Shown: positions 19,405-31,900 of the stretch, piece by piece
Layout: each line of letters opens with the position of its first letter
Position numbering within the stretch: the stretch's first letter is position 1
From: Bugulina stolonifera
Lineage: Eukaryota; Bryozoa; Gymnolaemata; Cheilostomatida; Bugulidae
Assembly (NCBI GenBank): GCA_935421135.1
Contig: OW285187.1
Location: 20,088,429 to 20,152,428, forward strand
Direction of reading: 5' to 3'
DNA length: 64,000 nucleotides
Translations under genes and position numbers: made by a program
The notes under the pieces: generated by a model
Database searches by the model: none
Told to the model about the DNA's origin: nothing
The model's input: the letters and a program-made list of their open reading frames with translations, nothing else

Positions 19405-21844
19405 TATTGGCAAAGCTACTAGATACATGCAAAGTCGAAAGTGCAGTGTTATTCAACATATTGATATTGTGCCGCTTTGGATACATGTATCTGGTAACTG
19501 TGGTATTGACATGGCCATGTGCGTGACCTTTCTTTGCAATTTAGTCAAAGTTTCTATATACCAAGTTTATCCAGTAAACGATGCGCATACTCATTTGCCG
19601 TAGTTCTCTCGCCAAAATGGGTAAACCGTTGCTCTTTAACGAGCGCCCAGCCTGTGGTCAAACGCTTAGGCTATAGAAATATAGGTCGGCAATAGTGGTT
19701 GACAGTCTGCACAAAGAGCGTACTTTTAAAATCTTTGGTCTACATGAGACATAAATAGCCCAGACCACGTGATCAGTAGGATGGCTCTAAATTTTTTAGT
19801 CTTTTTCCTATATTTATGCTCTTCTAAATGCTTGCATCTTTTATTGATGCTATTGGTATAAACATCATGTATTCTGAAAATCATGGGCTAGCATTACAGG
19901 TACTTTTAGCCAATCTCAGGGCAATTTTTTCGCCAATCTTGAGAAGACTCCATTGTTTTATCGGTAATTTTTCGTTGCCGCTCAACTACTTTGAACTAGG
20001 CCGCTTATTAGGTCAGATTTCATGCGATCCTATTGGTGTATGAAGCCGTGGAAAAACTTATTAATTCTATAAACTTTGATTTAGTTTCGAGCTGGTCACA
20101 AAGCGGGTAACATAAAGTTAGGTCCTTTGTTACAACGCCCACATTAATAAAGTTATCTATGTTCACATTACTGTATTTTCCCTCAGTAACACTTGACTTT
20201 ACCCATCTTGGTAGCGGTGCGGCCCATCGAGGCAAAGTAGAACTTTGCACCGTTTGCAAGACCTTTGGCTACGCGCAAGCGCACGTTTATACAAATATGG
20301 AGAGCGTAAATTCAATTCGGCTCGGTTAGACCCATGTTAAAATATTAATAATATAGATAAATATACATAAATTGCAATGTCTTGCATAATTTATATTGTG
20401 CCAATAAAAAACTGAGAGGGCTTAATGTTTACCCGGAACCCATGAATTCTGGGTTCAAGTTTTGTCATTAATAAAAAGGATTAATTTTTATTTTGTTTTC
20501 AATTTTGTAATCCATCTGATCTATCTTACTGTAGCAAGTTGCTTAGTATTGTATAAGCATATGTATTTGTTAAGTTAATAAATGATTTGAAATTTCATTA
20601 ATTAAATAAAAAATTGAAATTAATTTTAACTGACTTACACTTCACTAAGAGTGAGTCATTTTGTCAGTAATTAAAGAATAAAGATTTAGATTGATCAAAT
20701 TTAAATTTCTATGACTAGGTCCTATATATAACAATAGACTATTGAATTATTCAATAGTCTAAGTCTATCGTTATAGTAATTTAAATATTGGTAAAAATAC
20801 TATTCTGTAGTTTATCGAATAGTATTTTTACCAATACAATTAAAATAATTAATTAATATTTAATAATGTAATAATTATATTTAATATTATTCTTATTGTT
20901 GCTGTATTTAAATTTGTTTATATCAAATAAAATTACTATAATAGTAATAATTAATAATAATAATATATGTAAATAATGATAATATAATTCAATTGCAATG
21001 CAATAATAATAATCCGGAGTTTCAGAATAACATTGATGCCATTGCCGTACAAGAATAGTCTCAGAGATGGAAAATGCCACCTAATGCATCCAAATGCCAT
21101 GCAATGGTTTTTAATGACAGTGACCAATTACCAGCATACAGACTAGGTACTACTGTGATTCCTTGGGCTCATGAAACTCGGTGGAATCGTCGAAAATTTA
21201 TATTTTTGAATTTCATCTTTTGACCACCGGCGGCGTACGCAAAGTGCTTCGTTTGTGTAACATTGTACATCTAGTTTTTGGCCAGGGGTTTCAGCATTTA
21301 CCAATGCTGTGGGTTTTTGGTTGTCACCCGTGAAACCTCATTTTATGTAATTGTCCTTGGCAAAACGCTTTGGTGGTAGCATCTTGAGTTCGGAGTTGTC
21401 ATCTGCTCACCTTCCCTCTATCACATGTAATAATAAACAGTGCAAGATTTGTTTTTTCTATGCTTCTTGTTGGAATAATATTTGTAGATTTGTACCATGG
21501 TTATGTCAGCAATACACAGTGTGTGGACGTCTGCACTTTACTATATTCTATGCCTTGTGATGGATTGGCTAATATTTCTAGTCATTGATTTGCTGTGTAA
21601 ACTGCTGCTAACTCATTGCAGGTAAGATAGGTTATTTGCTGTATGTGCACACAAATAGTCTCTAGTGGCCTAGTTCTCCTATATTTGTATTATATCTCTT
21701 CGAAATTTGGTTTTAATGTTGGCAAAAACATTTTGAGATTTGTCAAAACAACAACAACATTTTGTGATTGAAAAACCACGTTTATAATGCATGTAATAAA
21801 AAATTTTATCTGTAGCCTATTTTTGCATTAGTATACACATAATT
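19405..21844. other. Intergenic stretch upstream of the USP gene
   Basis: No gene supported. Two perfect inverted repeats lie close together: 20736-20747 with 20749-20760 (12-bp arms, 1-base loop), and 20787-20805 with 20817-20835 (19-bp arms, 11-base loop). The remainder is AT-rich. The USP promoter and any non-coding first exon probably lie near the right end, but I could not place them. Confidence 0.5.
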
Positions 21845-24800
21845 ATGTATATGCTATTTGTCAGTACTGTGTCTGAGAAAAGAGACATCTGGCTGTGGGA
21901 ATCTCTGGCATTGTTTGGACTCTCTATGGTAGTGCTTACCTATCATCATCTGCCTCTCTTGCTCTGGGGTTTCGGTGTCGTTACATTTATATCGGCTACA
22001 CTCACCGGAAGGGTCAATAGTGGCTACTATTGGGAGTCATTGAAAAGTTATTGGAGAGAATTTTCAGATCAAGAAGATGGTATGCAACCTGCATTTGGCA
22101 ATTCTACTGGACCCAAATCTAATTCGGAATTAACTTATAGAAATCAGGTAGGAGAGAGTGGTTAAACTATCCAATACAAAGTGTCAATAAATCAGTTGTT
22201 AATTTTGTATTCTACGCTGACAACAACATGCTGACAATAAATTGGATATGTTCTTTCTCAAATGGGGTAGAAGATGGGCACTCTAATGCATTAACTAAAC
22301 ATTACTAAGTTACTAGGCTATAGGCTACATCTGTGTTGGTTCATTGGTATAGGTGATAATTGTAGGTATCTGAAGACCAATACAGGGAGTATTTGAGGCA
22401 GTCTGGTGACATAAATATTGCAAGTAGGAAGGCTGGCAGTGCATCATCTATTGGCGAAGGGTTGAAAGCCTTGAGGTATAACGAGCAGAAGGCTAAATAT
22501 GAGCTAGTCGTACCACCATCTAACATGACAACCAAACGTAAAGATGGGGGGACTACAGCCAATATTCGGCACCGAGCATCTCACAAACTGTCTAATATTG
22601 TGACGTCTGTTTCTCCACCTTCTCAAGCTAGAAGCACCTCAAATGTGTTAAATAATCTAGAAGAGTTTGGATATAAAGTTTGGGGTATGCTGGGGTTATC
22701 AAATGCCATAGCCACAAGAACGGAATTGCCACCTGGTCTTGGGGGCTCACGTAATAACTTGTGTTTCTTCAACTCTGTTTTACAATGTCTGGCCCGGGCA
22801 CCCAACTTAGCAGATGAACTCGCTGAGGAAGTGAAGAGCTGTCGTTTACATGACAATAACATATTGGCTCTTCTGGATGCAGTAGCAGAGACCTTGCAGC
22901 AGCTAAATGTAATGCCTAGTGAGAACACGACTCCAGTTGTAGACACAGCTTCCCTCTGTCAAGCAGGTAGCTTACATGATTACATGTCTTACATGCGGCT
23001 TATATTAACTGCAACTTCGTTTAGTTCTTTATACATCTACGTATTCTCAGCTTTGCAAATATTCAAAGAATTTTATAGCTGGTAAAATCTTGAAATTACA
23101 CTGTCCAGCACTCCCAAGTAATTTCATGATTTTACAAAGCAATAGAAGCAAAAATTGAGCAGGTTGTAAAATTGCAGTTTTGGGTTTAGGGTCATCTTTA
23201 GTTTTAGCTTTATGCAAACGCAACCAATGCCAATTGCCGAGTGTTCGTGTCCATTACTGGCCATTAGTGACTTTGGGGCTTGCAGCTCTCAATATTCAAC
23301 AAAGAATTCCTGTTGTGGGATCATGTTGAGTCGATTATCCATGATTGCTTTAGCTAGGCTACTTATTACCACAAGAAAACAAGTGCCACACTCACATTCA
23401 GATCTTCTCGGTTCTGCACCACCATAATCCCTTGCTGTCGTTGCATCCCACCATTGCTGTCACGTGATTCAGAATTCTTGTTTCACTTCCAGCATGGTGA
23501 CAATGTCTGTAATATTCCCCAATAAGCTAACAATTTGATCCTCTTGGGAGATTGGAGTACTGGTGGCTGCAAGCTTATCAGCCTTTTCTTTCATATACAT
23601 GTCCTTCAAGTGATTCACAAGTGTGGAACCCTCTGCCATATTCACTGGAAATTAGCACTTCTTCAGACACAGTTTGTTAGCTAACAAATTCTGTTGAAAA
23701 GGTCCTTCTAGTTCATTCCACTCGTCTTTAACAGTTCACAGCTGTGGATCAGATAGATCACGTCACTACTTGCACACCGAGAGAATGCTTTCTTACATCT
23801 TCTCGTATTTTCTGCCTTCACATCAACAGCTGCAGATGAGCCAAGCTCTGTTTCTATCTCTTTCACAATTTCAGATCATCCTCCAGGCAGCATGAATCCT
23901 TCATTTGAAACTTCCAAGTATCATAATTCTCACCATTGAGTTTCTCAATGTTGTATTTCGTTTTATCCATGGTACATCTCAGTTAGAGCGTACACAGTAA
24001 AAGGGCAAAGTATTGCCAGTCTATAAATAGTTGGCTGGGCCCATAACCTGTTGAAAAATACGATTTGATACATTGAAGTTGACAAGCTGACAGACTTTCT
24101 TACAACAGGTGATACAAAGCTTATACAAGCTTCAATCTCAAAACTTATTGCTGGCAAAACCTTGAAATTACACTATCCAACATATTCTCCGGAAATGTAC
24201 ATGTATATTTAATGTTCCACCAGTGAATTCCAGTGGTTGACTGTAGTGTTTTAGGACATATTCATTACCAGCATGTGTGTGTGTGTATTTCAGGTTCACA
24301 GGTCAATCCTGATCTTCTGGGTGATGAGCATCAGGCACAGCTCCAGCAGGATGCCTGTGAATTCCTCACGTGGATACTGCATGAACTGCATGACGCAGTC
24401 AATGATGCCAAAAGTTAGTTTCAATATTTTAAGGATTACTTAATTAAAAAACCGAACAATTGCAATATATCAAATTAATCGGAGTCTCGCATAAATTGAC
24501 ATTGTATTTTGCTTAACAGATGGAAAAGACCGAAATTATCATGACGAATCCATGAGCAAACTGAAGGCAGTCTATGCTAACATATCTGAATCGTATGCAA
24601 TGGTGATGAAGAGAGGGTGCAAAGATCAGGTGAATGTAGTGATTTAACATCTACATAGTTTGCATCATCAACCATGTACGCCCCGGTGTATTATTATGTG
24701 TAAGCTTGTACATCCTACAGTATGTGCAAAAACAGTGCTACAATGTTGTCCTTCCTAACAGTTCTATTGTTTCGCATGAAATGTCGCTTTCTATGGTTTT

Positions 24801-25781
24801 CTGTATTGTTTTGTTGAACAGATTGCAGCTGCTAATGGAATTTCTGACCCTGCGCTGGCTGAGTCGGTGCAAAACTTATCTAACTTGGAATGGATATCTC
24901 ACAGACGTACCAACCGTTCAGTAGTTGATGATCTTTTCACATTCCAGAGTATCGAGTTACAGATGTGCTCCAATTGTAACAATACCTCTGCTAATGTGCA
25001 GTCCATGAACGTTCTACCAATACCTATAAGACAGCAGAATGATGAAATCCCTCTCTTAGGCTGTATTCAGACATTTATAGCCCGTGAGAGACTGGCGGGC
25101 CGTGAAAGGCTTCAGTGTGACAAATGTCAACAAAATGCGAGGGAAAGCTTTGCAGCTCTTAGCACACCTCAGACTCGAAGTAAGAATGCACTAGACCATG
25201 TCCAGTCACAAATGGTTTCTGCCCCATCACCTATACAACCACAACTGAGGTCCACAGAATCAAATAAGTTCCTAGCTTCCACTCCAATAGCAGCTGCAAC
25301 CAGGGTTGAACAACGAGCTTCATCTCTGGGCGCAGCTTTGTCCAACAAGGTTCTGACAGAAGGGATTCGACAGTGCTTCCTGCGTCGATTGCCAGAATGT
25401 CTCACGTTACAGCTATTACGCTTCTACTATGACTCAACAGTAAATAAAGCTTGTAAGATCCGTACTCCAATAGCAGTACCTCTTCACGGCCTAGATCTTA
25501 CTGCTGTGACTTATGACTCTGTGGTCGACAGGGATGATATGACTGGTATCTCTAAATCTCATCTCTATTCATTATATGCGATCACTGTGCATATAGGTGG
25601 GGATAACACTAGCTCTGGACACTATTTATCATTTTGTAAAGCTGTTGATGGTAATTGGTATAAGTTTGATGACGAAAAAGTATTATTAATACGAGATATT
25701 GAAGAAGAATTGAAGCGACCTCTCATCTCAGAGAATTGCTATTTGCTCTTCTATAAGAAACAACATGATCATCTCTCATGA
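21845..25781 (+). CDS. USP30-like membrane-anchored ubiquitin-specific protease
   Basis: Five exons: 21845-22147, 22366-22966, 24294-24413, 24520-24629, 24822-25781, in phase, 697 residues. Residues 15-55 hold two hydrophobic stretches (WLWESLALFGLSMVVL and LPLLLWGFGVVTFISATL), followed by a low-complexity linker and a C19 USP domain from about residue 225. The Cys box reads NNLCFFNSVLQ (Cys about 234) where the family usually has GNTCF; QQDACEFL and a two-CxxC zinc element (CSNC ... CDKC) follow; the His box is GDNTSSGHYLSF (His about 645) and WYKFDDEKV supplies the third residue. N-terminal membrane anchor plus USP domain is the USP30 plan; USP30 sits on the mitochondrial outer membrane and opposes mitophagy. 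The linker is longer than in vertebrate USP30, so the orthology is probable, not certain. The start could instead follow an acceptor at about 21862, with an unseen upstream exon. Confidence 0.8.
23480..23970 (-). pseudogene. Ty1/copia-type Gag relic inside a USP intron
   Basis: On the minus strand, from about 23970, the reading begins MDKTKYNIEKLNGENYDTWK, the classic start of a copia-family Gag (K-L-x-G-x-N-Y-x-x-W). Further pieces, in shifted frames, include LVNHLKDMYMKEKADKLA and EEDQIVSLL-like text. Stops and frameshifts break it into at least three parts, so it is not functional. A pair of direct repeats (cttgaaattacact) at about 23089 and 24163 bracket the region; they may mark the insertion or part of an LTR. 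Confidence 0.65.
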
Positions 25782-26514
25782 GATTATTACATCTCGCTTA
25801 CTGTAATATAATGTGTAAAGCATCATATAAAATACATGTACATGTGTATATGGGTGACTATTATATTAACGTTGTTGTATATTTTCAAGTTGTAAATAGT
25901 GCATGCATATTTATTTTGGAAGTAACAGTGTTACTAGTTTTTATTTAGTCTTATGGTTTGTAGCAGCTGACATTGATTTTATGTGTAGTATAACTATAAT
26001 ATTATGCACATAATTATGCTTGGACATTTTTCAGTATACTAGGAATTTTCTCCTCTCTTATTTGTGCTCAACTAGAGAGGATAACTCCATATTCCAATCT
26101 GGAGTTGGTGTTACCTACATATAACAGTAAAGATCAGTTTTATCTTGTCATTATTGTCATCCCTACTTTTAATAGGTTTGATAAGGTGCAACTAAAATTG
26201 CTGAAATTTTGTTTTATTTGTTGGGAGGTGTAGAATTTTACAAAACAGAATAAACTATTAGCCTACATGTATATAGGTTACACTGGAGTGCAGCAAGACA
26301 AACACGACTTGCAAATGTATTGCCCATGAGTGGTTATTTAGTCCACTGTCATGTTCTACCAGAAAATTTTTGGAAATTAGAATAGATTTCAAATTGACAG
26401 TTCCTTACATTGTTCTAGTGCAGTTTTATCACTAAAAGTCATTAAATTAATCCAAAAAAGCGTCCTATGTCATGTTTATGTCATGGCCATGGGGGTCTGT
26501 CTCTCTGGTATAAT
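25782..26514. other. 3' flank of the USP gene
   Basis: AT-rich; probably contains the USP 3' UTR. No gene or repeat recognised apart from scattered tacatgta words. Confidence 0.4.
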
Positions 26515-27439
26515 CAGAGCTGGGTCCAAGTCATAGATGTGACTTGACTTGGACTTGCCAACATGTTGACTTGACTTTGACTTGCATATCAGTGTGACTT
26601 GACTTGGACTTGCCAACATGTTGACTTGACTTTGACTCGCACATCAGTGTGACTTGACTGGACTTGGACACATGAATGACTTGTGACTTTGACTTGGGTT
26701 CTGCCAAGTCAATGTGGAGGATAAAAAATTGTGTACAGTGTATAGCCAACATGGAAAGAAGGTTTCAATTGTCTACCTATTTATCATTTTTACTTCATCG
26801 GTGCTACTAGCAGCATTTAGAGTATATCAAGGTTAGCTATGAGGATACACACCAAATGTTACATCTGCATGAAGGCTGTGTGTAACCGAGACTGCACAAT
26901 CACAAGTAGGTGCAGTGTATGTAGTGTAAGTGTGGTGTAAGTAGTGAATACAATGTACAGTGCAATAATTAGTTAATTACTACCATAATAATTATGTAGA
27001 TTGAAATTACAGGACTGACCAGTGAACACTCTGTACTTTACCATGTGCTGTTTATATGCTATGTAACACTCTATCACCATTACTAATATATATAATACTA
27101 CATGACCAGTCTCAAGTTGCCATAATTGTATAACATACATGCCCCGTTACACCCTGGAATGGTTTTTCATGCATTGGAATGTCTACTAAAAGAAACAAAG
27201 TGATGTTTTGGAAAATGGGACATTTTTGAGGTTGTCTCCCACTTAACTTGCATTTGGACTTGAAAGTAAACAAGTTGACTTCGACTTGATTGACTTGACT
27301 TGCGACTTGCATGACGGTTGATTTGACCTGAATTGACTTGACTTGAGGCAACGCTGGCTTGAGTTTGACTTGACTTGCCTCCAAAATTTTAGAAATGACT
27401 TGACTTGTTGACTTAAAATCTGACTTAGACCCAACTCTG
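26515..27439. mobile_element. Non-autonomous hAT transposon, 925 bp, 8-bp target duplication
   Basis: Ends are cagagctgggtccaagtca (left) and its near reverse complement (right, cagagttgggtctaagtca). Direct repeats ggtataat flank the element at 26507-26514 and 27440-27447. An 8-bp duplication and CAGAG-type ends are diagnostic of the hAT superfamily. The subterminal regions are rich in gacttgacttg in both orientations. No transposase frame is present. A related partial copy lies at 18840-19404. Confidence 0.88.
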
Positions 27440-27447
27440 GGTATAAT

Positions 27448-28981
27448 CTCTATCTTGTTGACTTTCTGCCTCTATGGAACCCACACAGCCTAACACAAAA
27501 CTGTGGTAGCTGCTGAGGTGTGTGGATTGCTGCTGCATAAAGCTTAAAATGGACAATTAAATTGTGGTACTGCAAAGATCAAAACATTGCATTTTTAGGG
27601 TTGTGTTCCCTCTACATGGTTCATTCTCAGACGATGGTTTCCGGAAACCGTGCGGCACTGTGGCGTTTGGGGATACCCCAGGAATTCCCGATGAGCAAAA
27701 TTCCATGACGTCGCTCAAGCCATCGACCCATTGGCTGGCTAAAATGTTGATATCCAATCAATGGCGAGGAAGCCATCAACTTCTGACAGCAGCAGCCAAT
27801 TAAAATACCTCCAAGCATGCTAAATCTTTTTGTTATTATCGGGGCTTACAGCCATCACCTCAACTAATGTCAGAAAAACAGCACATTAGTACTGGCTAAT
27901 TTCTCATTTTGGTTTTAGCTGTAAATTGATCTGCGCGGTGTGCTCAGTTACTAGTAAATCTGCTAATAATTAAAAGATTGGTATTGTACAATAATATTTT
28001 TTTATTTGCAAGATCTTGAGTTTTATTACAAGCGTATGCCACGTTGATTCGGTGAGCTTATTATAAACTTTTAGGCAACGTAAAGCTTTAGACTTTTTTG
28101 TCGAAATAAGTGAAGGCCTAATCTAATGTATCGTGGTAGAGACAAGACTCGACGATCACCATGACCATGGGTGATTCTGTTCTGTCTGACTGACGGTTGG
28201 TGCTATCAGCGAAGCTGTTTTTCATCTCTTCTTACTGACTTTACCTTTGGGGATTGTGTAGCCTGTACCAGAGTAGAGTAGTAAGAGTTCCGCTGCTATT
28301 TTAATTTTATTTCTTACCTCTTCTGAGGATCTTTCTTTAGGGGGAAGTTTGAATTATAGCATTATAATTATAGTTATTGACTTCTTTATTGTGATGTTGT
28401 AGACTCAGACTGTGAAGCACTAAATCGTGCTACTCTAGCAGTTGCCTGTTATTTAACTAGTAGGAGTAATCCAACCAGTATTAGTTACAAAGTGCATACT
28501 ACTTTACATTTCTTATTTGCAGCCACAGTGTACAGTGTAATCACTCGGATAATGGTATAACTTAACTTCACGTCAAATCACTCCCACTATTACTGAGGCT
28601 ATCATTTTGAGAAATTATTATAATTTTCTATTCTATTTTATCCTACGACTGTAATAATACTAGGTATGTTACTACTAACCTCACGAATATTGTTATCTGT
28701 GAAATGTAACTGGCTTGGTGCAACTTTATCTACAGCTTGGACGTCGCATATGTGTGTTGACAACAAAGTTTGATACAGTTTTTTATTTGGATAACCTGGG
28801 TTCCAAATAATGGAATGTAGATCTAATAATTTATGCTCAACCTTGTTGACTCATAATACAATACAGTAGGCCTACATGTATTCAATTATATATTGACAGT
28901 GCTCCACTACAGACTGTGATTAGGGCTTCATGTGATTGACAATCTCCAGTCTCACATTCTACAAAGCTACTTTCTAAAGCT
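27448..28981. other. Intergenic stretch and probable FAM117 5' region
   Basis: No gene supported. A GC-richer part at 27600-27760 has open frames on both strands but no family resemblance. The FAM117-like promoter and 5' UTR probably lie between about 28100 and 28981. Confidence 0.4.
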
Positions 28982-31900
28982 ATGTCCAATCAGCAAGGAA
29001 ATCAAAAGTTGAGGAGAAATGGGTCGCCATCAACAAAGCAAGGTCCTCTACGGGCTACGCAACAATTTGGTTTGGCGAGCCCATCTCGAATGCAAGTAAG
29101 AAGGAGCCCTACCTCATCTCCCGCTCCAAAAGACAATCACAGCGGTTCCAAACACAGAAGTCGGCCGTTATCGGAAACTGGGCTATTGAATGACAGACGA
29201 AGTCCATCATCACCTTGCGGATTCCGAATTGGTAAGTACGCTATGCCTTCCATTTCCATATGACCTTCATTCCGTGCGATTTTAAATATTTAGTCTTGAT
29301 ATTATCTTTAAATTTAAATGTGATTACAAATTTAGAATAATGATAAACAATTGGATATACTAATAGTCAGTCAATGTGTTTGTGACTATAGGGCTTTCGG
29401 ACCTACCCTGTGGCGATTGAATAAAGCGAAATTCTTCTGCTGAGAATATTAAATTAATGTTGACACAGAATTCTCTGATGTATCTGCTGTGAGCCATCTG
29501 ATTATATGGAGTATGGTCGTTGTGTTTATACAAGCATTATTCTGCTTTGATTTCCAGTGGAGAAATCAGGTGCTATTATCTCAGGGCGATCGAACTCATT
29601 TGACAATGTGATGGCAGCACCTTATCTGTCAGGGCAATGGCCTAAGGATGGTCAGTGGCAGCACCAGCAGAAAGACACTAGTTCTCACTATGTTCCAGCT
29701 CACAGCACGTTCATATCAGACAAGCAAACCCAGGTACTTGTGCAGTAGGTAGCTGATCAATAATAGATCATAATGTGCCATTCACCTAATAGCTGACAGC
29801 TGTGTGCTCATCAGGTGTGTTTATACTTTCATACTACAGTTACAGTGTAAATAACTGACAGTGATTTTGAAGCACTTAACAACATTTCCACAAGGTTGTT
29901 ACTCTTTAAATATGTAGTTATAAAATGATATGTGTCCTTCATTATCCAAAGTCAGTTGGACTCGCTGGGTAGTTAGTAAGTAGATAGTTTTTGGAAATTT
30001 GGTTTTGATGACAATATCGCCACGCTTCGCCACCTCACACCTGGTCGCAAAGTGTTTTTTACACGTGTAGATGACCAAATCACTAAATAAGTTACACAAC
30101 ATGCGTTTTTGTATCACTATTTGTGAAAGGTGTGTGTACACCATATTTCACATGTCTCCGCTGGCATTGTTAGCTCACTTGACTAACATGTTTGAAGTCA
30201 AATACAGTGTATGTATGGGCTTAGGTATATACATACTGTGAAATGGGCATCTATTATTTACCTGCTGTCAGTATTCCTACACTATCTCTACTAGCATCAT
30301 CAGACTGCTCTCTCTGATCACTATGCTATCAATATCTCTATTATGCTCTTATTGTTATTTATTCCTCTTATTGATGGGCAGGTGTTGAAAGTGATGTTGC
30401 CAACAGTTTGTGAATGGAATTGAAGTGAATAATTTGTAAAAATAGTTTCTGCACTGGTATTCATTAGCTGTTTTAGTATTTATCTACCATGGCATCATAA
30501 TACCTACATGGTTGTATACTAAGCAATCATACCACAGTAAGCATGTGCTCGCCAGTACCCTTATTGTCTCACTGGTCCTCTACATGTAATACTTCACCAT
30601 AATATGATACATACGGCGAGATCCTACGTACCCGGCTATTATACCCACCCAACTAGTGTAATCCTATTTGACTAAAGGTCTATTCATATTGGGTTGTTTT
30701 TACTACAGCGATTCCGTAATAGAGGCCTATTGGGCAAAACAAAATTAGCACATTGTCAGAGATTCGCTACATAGGGATGTGGACTAGGGTTTTTTCCAAG
30801 ACAATATGCTACATCATGTGCATCATGAAACTTAAACGGAAATTTTAATTTAATATTTTTCCCGTAACAAGGTTTTAAATTGGCCTTAAGAATACAAATG
30901 AAGTTTTTATTATCAAGTTAAAGATAAGTTATAAAATATTTTATTCTGCAATTTTTAATGATATTCTACAATGGCTATGGCATATGGGAAAGTAAGATAA
31001 ATTGATGTTCGATAAGATAATAACAAAGTTGTAGTTACATTTCAAGCAGAATCTACACAATTCCTCCATGCAATGACCAATCAGATGTATCCAATTTTTG
31101 AATAAGTCTATAGTCACAGGATTTGTAGAAACGGCTTCACCGTCATGATTTAGAAGCCATGATTTAGAACGGTTATTATTCATGTGAAAACAGTGGCAGT
31201 CAGACTGGATGTTTTTCCCCGGAATAGGCCCAGTGTGGATAGGACCAAAGTCCACTCTCTATTCTAACAGGTATTTGTAATAAAACTAATCACAAATTCT
31301 GAACACATGGCATTGGTAAGAGTGTTTTCATACCTGCATGTAATTATTTCAAAAATACAACATCAAAATTTTCACTTTAAATATAGATATGATCCTGAGT
31401 GTATGAAACTTTATTCTTGGAGGATATCAATATCTTGTAGGTAATAGGTTCTATATATATGATGTAGACTTTCAATAAATTATAAGTAACATTAAAAAAT
31501 CCTTTGTTCAAATGTTACACGCAATCCATGGGTCAGTATAATAGGAGAGTGGAACTATCAGTGTACAGCCACAGTGTATCTATAATGACTTAATTTGACT
31601 GGCCACCAGTGACTGGAAATACACAATAAGCCAGCTCTACCTGTATAGTGATTATTGTAGCCAATGCTGACACTCGCTCACAAAGGCACTTTCAACTGGT
31701 ATTGACCATGAATATAATATTATTTATGCACACACACAAATCTACAATACTATGTTTGGTTCCATTCCAGTTTAAGCTATGGGGTTATAAATTATTCAGT
31801 GTGTACACAAACTGGTTTTGTTCAAATCAAATTGGCTCTACAGACTAAATTAATGCTTTATGAGTACATATAGCTGTGGAGTGTGGAGGTATATACAACC

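Noticed and set aside
26515..27439. CRISPR-like regular repeats (gacttgacttg)
   Set aside because: Spacing is irregular, there are no spacers, and the region is bounded by hAT ends with a target duplication.
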